A DNA stretch of 64,000 bases, from the NCBI RefSeq assembly GCF_001499965.1, contig NZ_LQIT01000032.1, positions 1 through 64,000 on the forward strand. The letters run 5' to 3'. Below, in pieces: positions 60,088 through 64,000 of this stretch; within the stretch, counting starts at the first letter, position 1; the number at the start of each line of letters is the position of its first letter. Source of the DNA: Mycobacterium sp. GA-2829. Lineage in GTDB: Bacteria > Actinomycetota > Actinomycetes > Mycobacteriales > Mycobacteriaceae. The notes below the pieces were generated by a model. The model saw only the letters and a program-made list of their open reading frames with translations. It searched no databases and was not told the origin of the DNA. The position numbers and the translations under genes are program-made.

Positions 60088-60095
60088 CCGTTCGG

Positions 60096-61709
60096 TCAAC
60101 CTCCGCGGGTGAGCGCGGCGGGGACCGCGCGGCGCTGGGCGTCGCGGATGAGCACCGCCACGTGCAGCGACGTCATCGATTCGGCGTCGTCGAGGTCGAC
60201 GCCGAGAACGCGGCCGATCTGCGCCAGCCGCTTGTAGAGCGCGGGGCGGCTGATGTGCAGCCGCTGCGCCAGCGCCGCCTTGTTCCCGGCGGCCTGCAGG
60301 TACTCGCGCAGGATGTCCATGTTCGACGGGGTCCGGTCATCGTCGTCGACCAGCAGCGCCCGCAGTTCGGTCTCGGCGAACTGCTGCACCCGCGGATCGT
60401 CGCGCAGCAGGGCGATCAGACCGCGCAGCCGGACGTCGGAGGCGCGGTAGACCCGCTGCGGCCCGTGCATCGCGATCGCGACCTCCCCGACGTGCGCGGC
60501 CTCGCCGAGGCCGTGGATGGCCTCGGTGATCTCCGGAGCCGGGTCACCGACCGCACACACCGACCGGGTGCCACCGTCGAGGCGCCGCAGTTCGGCGTGC
60601 ATGCGGTCACCGAGTGCGCCGAGCGCACGCTCGGCGCCGCCGCGCGACGGGTCGAGCGCAAGCAGGGCGCCGATCTCGCCGTCGCGGCGGATCGAGCACA
60701 GTGCCGTATGGCCCGCGGCGTTGACCGTGTGCGCGACGGCGTCCAGCAGCGCGACGTTACGTTGTTGTTCTACAACGGGATCCACGGTCGAGGCACCGCG
60801 GTCGACGCGCACGACCAGGGGGAGGTAGCGGGCGGCGCGGCGCAGCCCGAGCGCATGGGCGCGTGCCGCCGCCTCGCGTTCGTCAGTTATGCGGCCGGCG
60901 AGGACATCGTCGATCAGCCCGCTCTGGGCCTGCTGGTGCAGGCCGCTGCGGTTGCGTTCGATCATCCGGTGCAGTGCCAGCGCGGCGGACGCGCGTTCGA
61001 GGACCATCGTGGCGCGGCCGCGGTCGGCGGGCGCCGCCGGGACGATCAGACGTCCCCACTCCTCGCCGCGCGGCCCGACCGAGGTCACCGCCCAGTCGCC
61101 CTCGGCGGGGCTCATCCGCGACCGCCGCTCCCAGTCCTGCAGCAGCGTGGCGGCCGCATCGCCGCCGGGCGCGACCGCGAGCGCCTGATGGGCGAGGTCC
61201 TCGAGGACGACGGGTTCGTCGAGGATCCGCGCCGCGGCGTCGACGATGCCCGCCGCCGATGCGCGTTTCATGCTGAGTTCGGTGAACGTTTCGTGGACGC
61301 GCCGGTCGAACTCGACCGCGTCGTACTGGGCGGCCACGATGCGCCGGTGCACCACCTCGGTGACGGCGACGAACTTGATCTGTCTGTGCAGCGCGATGAG
61401 TGCGAGGTCGAGGCGGGCGGCTTCCGCGGCGACCGCGTCCGGAACCGTCGCGATCGCCGTCCCGAGTTCCACGACGACGCCGACGGCACCGGCGTCGGCG
61501 AGCCCGCGCAGGTATCGTTCGGGGGCGCCGGCCAGGCCGCCGCCGGTGGTCAGGACCAGCTCGCCGCCCTGCAGCAGCGCCGACATGTCCGCCACGTCGC
61601 CGACGTGCACCCACCGGATCGGGTCGTGCCAGCGGCGGGCGCTGAGCACCTCGGGTTCACCCTGGGCGACGACCGGCAGGGCGATCACGTCGGCCACGGT
61701 CATGCTCAT
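60096..61709 (-). CDS. PucR family transcriptional regulator
   Basis: The 537-residue protein has the PucR layout: an N-terminal purine-catabolism-regulator domain (MTVADVIALPVVAQGEPEVLSARRWHDPIRWVHVGDVADMSALLQGGELVLTTG), a GGDEF-like middle region without catalytic residues, and the C-terminal helix-turn-helix NMDILREYLQAAGNKAALAQRLHISRPALYKRLAQIGRVLGVDLD (about 465-510). PucR proteins control use of purines, amines or amino acids. It is divergent from mmsA and an aminotransferase gene and probably controls them through the twin motifs in the 80-base gap. Confidence 0.89.
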   Translation of the reverse strand: MSMTVADVIALPVVAQGEPEVLSARRWHDPIRWVHVGDVADMSALLQGGELVLTTGGGLAGAPERYLRGLADAGAVGVVVELGTAIATVPDAVAAEAARLDLALIALHRQIKFVAVTEVVHRRIVAAQYDAVEFDRRVHETFTELSMKRASAAGIVDAAARILDEPVVLEDLAHQALAVAPGGDAAATLLQDWERRSRMSPAEGDWAVTSVGPRGEEWGRLIVPAAPADRGRATMVLERASAALALHRMIERNRSGLHQQAQSGLIDDVLAGRITDEREAAARAHALGLRRAARYLPLVVRVDRGASTVDPVVEQQRNVALLDAVAHTVNAAGHTALCSIRRDGEIGALLALDPSRGGAERALGALGDRMHAELRRLDGGTRSVCAVGDPAPEITEAIHGLGEAAHVGEVAIAMHGPQRVYRASDVRLRGLIALLRDDPRVQQFAETELRALLVDDDDRTPSNMDILREYLQAAGNKAALAQRLHISRPALYKRLAQIGRVLGVDLDDAESMTSLHVAVLIRDAQRRAVPAALTRGG

Positions 61710-61711
61710 TT

Positions 61712-61751
61712 ACACAATGTAGCGCCGGCGACTCAACGGTTGACAATCTGT
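61712..61751. promoter_or_regulatory. Twin ACA-N3-TGT motifs between pucR and mmsA
   Basis: ACACAATGT at 61712-61720 and ACAATCTGT at 61743-61751 share the pattern ACA-N3-TGT, with centres 31 bases apart, about three helical turns. The right copy overlaps a TTGACA hexamer (61740-61745) and the left copy overlaps a possible pucR -10 (TACATT, minus strand). They are candidate binding sites for the PucR regulator. Confidence 0.5.
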
Positions 61752-61789
61752 ACGCCGTGGCGCCGGGCCGACTGCGCGACACTCGACGC

Positions 61790-63283
61790 ATGGCAGACGT
61801 AGTGCAGCATTGGTTCAACAACGAGATCTTCGCCGGCGAGTCGTCGGCCACCGCTCCGGTGACGAATCCGGCGACTGGTGAGGTGACCGGTCAGGTCGCG
61901 CTGGCCAGCGTCGAGGACGCCAACGCCGTGATCGAGGCCGCCGCCGCGGCGTTCCCGGCCTGGCGCGACACCTCGCTGGCCAAGCGGACCCAGATCCTGT
62001 TCAACTTCCGCGAACTGCTCAACGCCCGCAAGGGTGAGCTGGCCGCGATCATCACCGCCGAGCACGGCAAGGTGCTCTCCGACGCCCTCGGCGAGGTCAC
62101 CCGCGGCCAGGAGGTCGTCGAATTCGCCTGCGGCATCCCCCACCTGCTCAAGGGCGGCTTCACCGAGAACGCCTCCACCAACGTCGACGTGTACTCGATC
62201 CGCCAGCCGGTCGGTGTCGTCGGCATCATCAGCCCCTTCAACTTCCCCGCCATGGTGCCGATGTGGTTCTTCCCCATCGCGATCGCCACCGGCAACACCG
62301 TCGTCATCAAGCCCTCCGAGAAAGACCCCTCGGCCTCGCTGTGGCTGGCCCGCCTCTGGAAGGAAGCCGGCCTGCCCGACGGCGTGTTCAACGTCCTGCA
62401 AGGTGACAAGACCGCCGTCGACGCCGTGCTCACCCACCCCAAGGTCAAGGCCATCTCGTTCGTCGGCTCCACCCCGATCGCCCAGTACGTCTACGCCACC
62501 GGCACCGCCAACGGCAAACGCGTCCAGGCCCTCGGCGGCGCGAAGAACCACGCGGTGGTCCTGCCCGACGCCGACCTCGACCTGGCCGCCGACGCCATGA
62601 TCAACGCCGGCTTCGGCTCGGCGGGCGAACGCTGCATGGCGATCAGCGCATGCGTGGCCGTCGGCCCGATCGCCGACGACCTGGTCGCCAAGATCGCCGA
62701 ACGCGCCGCCACCCTCAAAACCGGCGACGGCACCAAGGATTCCGACATGGGCCCGCTGGTCACCAAGGCCCACCGCGACAAGGTGGCCTCCTACATCGAC
62801 GCCGGCGAAGCCGACGGCGCCAAGATCGTCGTCGACGGCCGCCAGGTGACCGCCGACGGTGGACAGGACGGGTTCTGGCTCGGCCCCACCCTCATCGACA
62901 ACGTCACCCCTGACATGAGCGTCTACACCGACGAGATCTTCGGACCCGTGCTCTCAGTCGTACGCGTGGAAACCTACGACGAGGCCCTGGACCTGATCAA
63001 CAGCAACCCCTACGGCAACGGCACCGCGATCTTCACCAACGACGGCGGCGCCGCCCGGCGCTTCCAGAACGAGGTCGAAGTCGGCATGGTCGGTATCAAC
63101 GTGCCGATCCCGGTGCCGATGGCCTACTACAGCTTCGGCGGCTGGAAGAACTCACTGTTCGGCGACACCCACGCCCACGGGACCGAAGGTGTGCACTTCT
63201 TCACCCGCGGTAAGGCCATCACCCAGCGCTGGCTCGACCCGTCCCACGGCGGCATCAACCTCGGATTCCCGCAGAACAACTAA
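61790..63283 (+). CDS. mmsA: CoA-acylating methylmalonate/malonate-semialdehyde dehydrogenase
   Basis: The 497-residue aldehyde dehydrogenase has catalytic Cys282 in GSAGERCMAIS and the ISPFNFPAMVPMWFFPIAIATGNTVVIKPSEKDP cofactor region. The usual glutamate motif is replaced (VQALGGAKNH), a mark of the CoA-dependent methylmalonate-semialdehyde subgroup. It converts methylmalonate or malonate semialdehyde to propionyl- or acetyl-CoA with CO2 release and NADH. With the class III aminotransferase downstream it could complete beta-alanine or beta-aminoisobutyrate breakdown. It is divergent from pucR. Confidence 0.92.
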   Translation: MADVVQHWFNNEIFAGESSATAPVTNPATGEVTGQVALASVEDANAVIEAAAAAFPAWRDTSLAKRTQILFNFRELLNARKGELAAIITAEHGKVLSDALGEVTRGQEVVEFACGIPHLLKGGFTENASTNVDVYSIRQPVGVVGIISPFNFPAMVPMWFFPIAIATGNTVVIKPSEKDPSASLWLARLWKEAGLPDGVFNVLQGDKTAVDAVLTHPKVKAISFVGSTPIAQYVYATGTANGKRVQALGGAKNHAVVLPDADLDLAADAMINAGFGSAGERCMAISACVAVGPIADDLVAKIAERAATLKTGDGTKDSDMGPLVTKAHRDKVASYIDAGEADGAKIVVDGRQVTADGGQDGFWLGPTLIDNVTPDMSVYTDEIFGPVLSVVRVETYDEALDLINSNPYGNGTAIFTNDGGAARRFQNEVEVGMVGINVPIPVPMAYYSFGGWKNSLFGDTHAHGTEGVHFFTRGKAITQRWLDPSHGGINLGFPQNN

Positions 63284-63291
63284 AGTCCGCC

Positions 63292-63351
63292 CCGAGAGTA
63301 CGGTTGTTGCACGCATCGCCCGAGTAGCGGCGGCAACAACCGTACTTTCGG
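63292..63351. repeat. Long hairpin between mmsA and the aminotransferase gene
   Basis: A 19-base arm (63292-63310) pairs with 63333-63351 with one mismatch; the inner 14 bases, AGTACGGTTGTTGC, are perfect, around a 22-base loop. It fills most of the 84-base gap between two genes that look like one operon. It may be an attenuator, an mRNA-stability element or a dispersed palindromic repeat. Confidence 0.75.
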
Positions 63352-63367
63352 CGTAAGAGGAGAACTC

Positions 63368-64000
63368 ATGACACTCACCAACGAAACCACCCTGCCGAAC
63401 GGTCTGTCGCTCGACGACGCCCGCGCCGAGGCCGCCCGCACCTACGAACTCGACCGCAAGCACGTTTTCCACTCGTGGTCCGCGCAGGCCGAGATCTCGC
63501 CGATGACGATCACCGCCGCCCAGGGCAGCTACATCTGGGACGGCGAGGGCCGCCGGTTGCTGGACTTCTCCTGTCAGCTGGTCAACACCAACATCGGCCA
63601 TCAGCACCCGAGGGTCGTCGCCGCGATCCAGGAGCAGGCCGCCAAGCTGTGCACGGTCGCCCCGCAGCACGCCAACGATGCGCGCTCGGAGGCCGCCCGG
63701 CTCATCGCCGAGCGCACCCCGGGCGAGCTGAACAAGGTGTTCTTCACCAACGGCGGCGCCGACGCCGTCGAGCACGCCGTGCGCATGGCCCGGCTGCACA
63801 CCGGGAAGTACAAAGTGCTCAGCCGCTACCGCTCCTACCACGGCGGCACCGAGACCGCGATCAACCTGACCGGTGACCCGCGGCGCTGGCCCAACGACCA
63901 CGGCAACGCCGGCATCGTGCACTTCTTCGGTCCGTTCCTGTACCGCTCGCAGTTCCACGCCACCACCGAGGCCGAGGAGTCGGCCCGCGCGCTGGCCCAC
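63368..64000 (+). CDS. Class III aminotransferase (partial, 3' end outside window)
   Basis: The first 211 residues are present. They show the class III (omega-aminotransferase) features IWDGEGRRLLDFSCQLVNTNIGHQHPRVV, the PLP-phosphate segment TNGGADAVEHAVRMARLHTGKYKVLSRYRSYHGG and the substrate region. The PLP lysine lies beyond the window. With mmsA upstream and PucR as regulator, an omega-amino acid such as beta-alanine, or a diamine, is the likely donor. The ATG follows AGAGGAG, a strong ribosome binding site. Confidence 0.87.
   Translation, partial: MTLTNETTLPNGLSLDDARAEAARTYELDRKHVFHSWSAQAEISPMTITAAQGSYIWDGEGRRLLDFSCQLVNTNIGHQHPRVVAAIQEQAAKLCTVAPQHANDARSEAARLIAERTPGELNKVFFTNGGADAVEHAVRMARLHTGKYKVLSRYRSYHGGTETAINLTGDPRRWPNDHGNAGIVHFFGPFLYRSQFHATTEAEESARALAH

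Noticed and set aside
61740..61745. TTGACA as the -35 of mmsA
   Set aside because: No acceptable -10 lies 16-19 bases downstream; it is treated only as part of the twin-motif region.

Overview
The window is high-GC DNA from a fast-growing mycobacterium (Mycolicibacterium type). Evidence is a complete ESX-3 type VII secretion locus (17.3-31.8 kb), many overlapping or leaderless-looking starts, SigF-type and iron-box promoters, and gene order matching the Rv0269c-Rv0312 region of M. tuberculosis as I recall it. The amine transaminase at 42 kb closely resembles the (R)-selective enzyme known from M. vanbaalenii, so a relative of that species is likely. Family and ortholog names come from reading the proteins and from memory; no database search was run.

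Layout. 0-9.3 kb: an Hsp70-like membrane protein (partial), an FAD oxidoreductase fused to a Rieske domain, an L,D-transpeptidase-like protein, an ArsR-type regulator with a START-like partner, a PAP2-diacylglycerol kinase fusion and a second PAP2 protein. 9.4-14.4 kb: sulfatase, Stf0-type sulfotransferase, cysD and cysNC, which together activate sulfate to PAPS and use it for sulfation. 14.4-17.3 kb: a Tam-like methyltransferase, an amidohydrolase and an alpha/beta hydrolase. 17.3-31.8 kb (minus strand): eccA3-eccB3-eccC3-PE5-PPE4-esxG-esxH-espG3-eccD3-mycP3-eccE3 as one tight operon, preceded by two IdeR-like iron boxes. 31.9-36.8 kb: a UPF0677 methyltransferase, an MpaB/DUF2236 oxygenase with a divergent TetR regulator, and fadE6.

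36.8-43.8 kb is an accessory block set between fadE6 and fadD2. It holds a zinc-ribbon protein behind an ECF-type promoter, a divergent gene pair behind back-to-back SigF-type promoters, an ADP-ribosylglycohydrolase, and an amine-use cluster (LysR, APC permease, (R)-amine transaminase, SDR). 43.8-46.9 kb carries fadD2 and a LigD-type polymerase. 47-50.7 kb carries a STAS protein, a 24-residue His-rich peptide, a SigF-promoter-linked membrane protein, a methyltransferase, TenA and a diguanylate cyclase. 50.8-55.4 kb carries an SQR-like flavoprotein, a LysG/ArgP-type regulator, an AzgA-type purine permease and a YihY protein. 55.4-60.0 kb encodes a STAS protein and a 1,423-residue protein joining a hybrid histidine kinase, a response regulator, a PP2C phosphatase and an RsbW-like ATPase, so a complete partner-switching cascade sits in two overlapping genes. 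60.1-64.0 kb is a PucR regulator divergent from mmsA and a class III aminotransferase (partial).

No tRNA, rRNA, CRISPR array, insertion sequence or prophage was seen, and no stretch over 300 bases lacks a gene. The recurring theme outside ESX-3 is SigF-type control: candidate promoters near 37.7 (two), 48.25, 55.4 and 60.07 kb lie in the same window as three proteins of the SigF partner-switching type.
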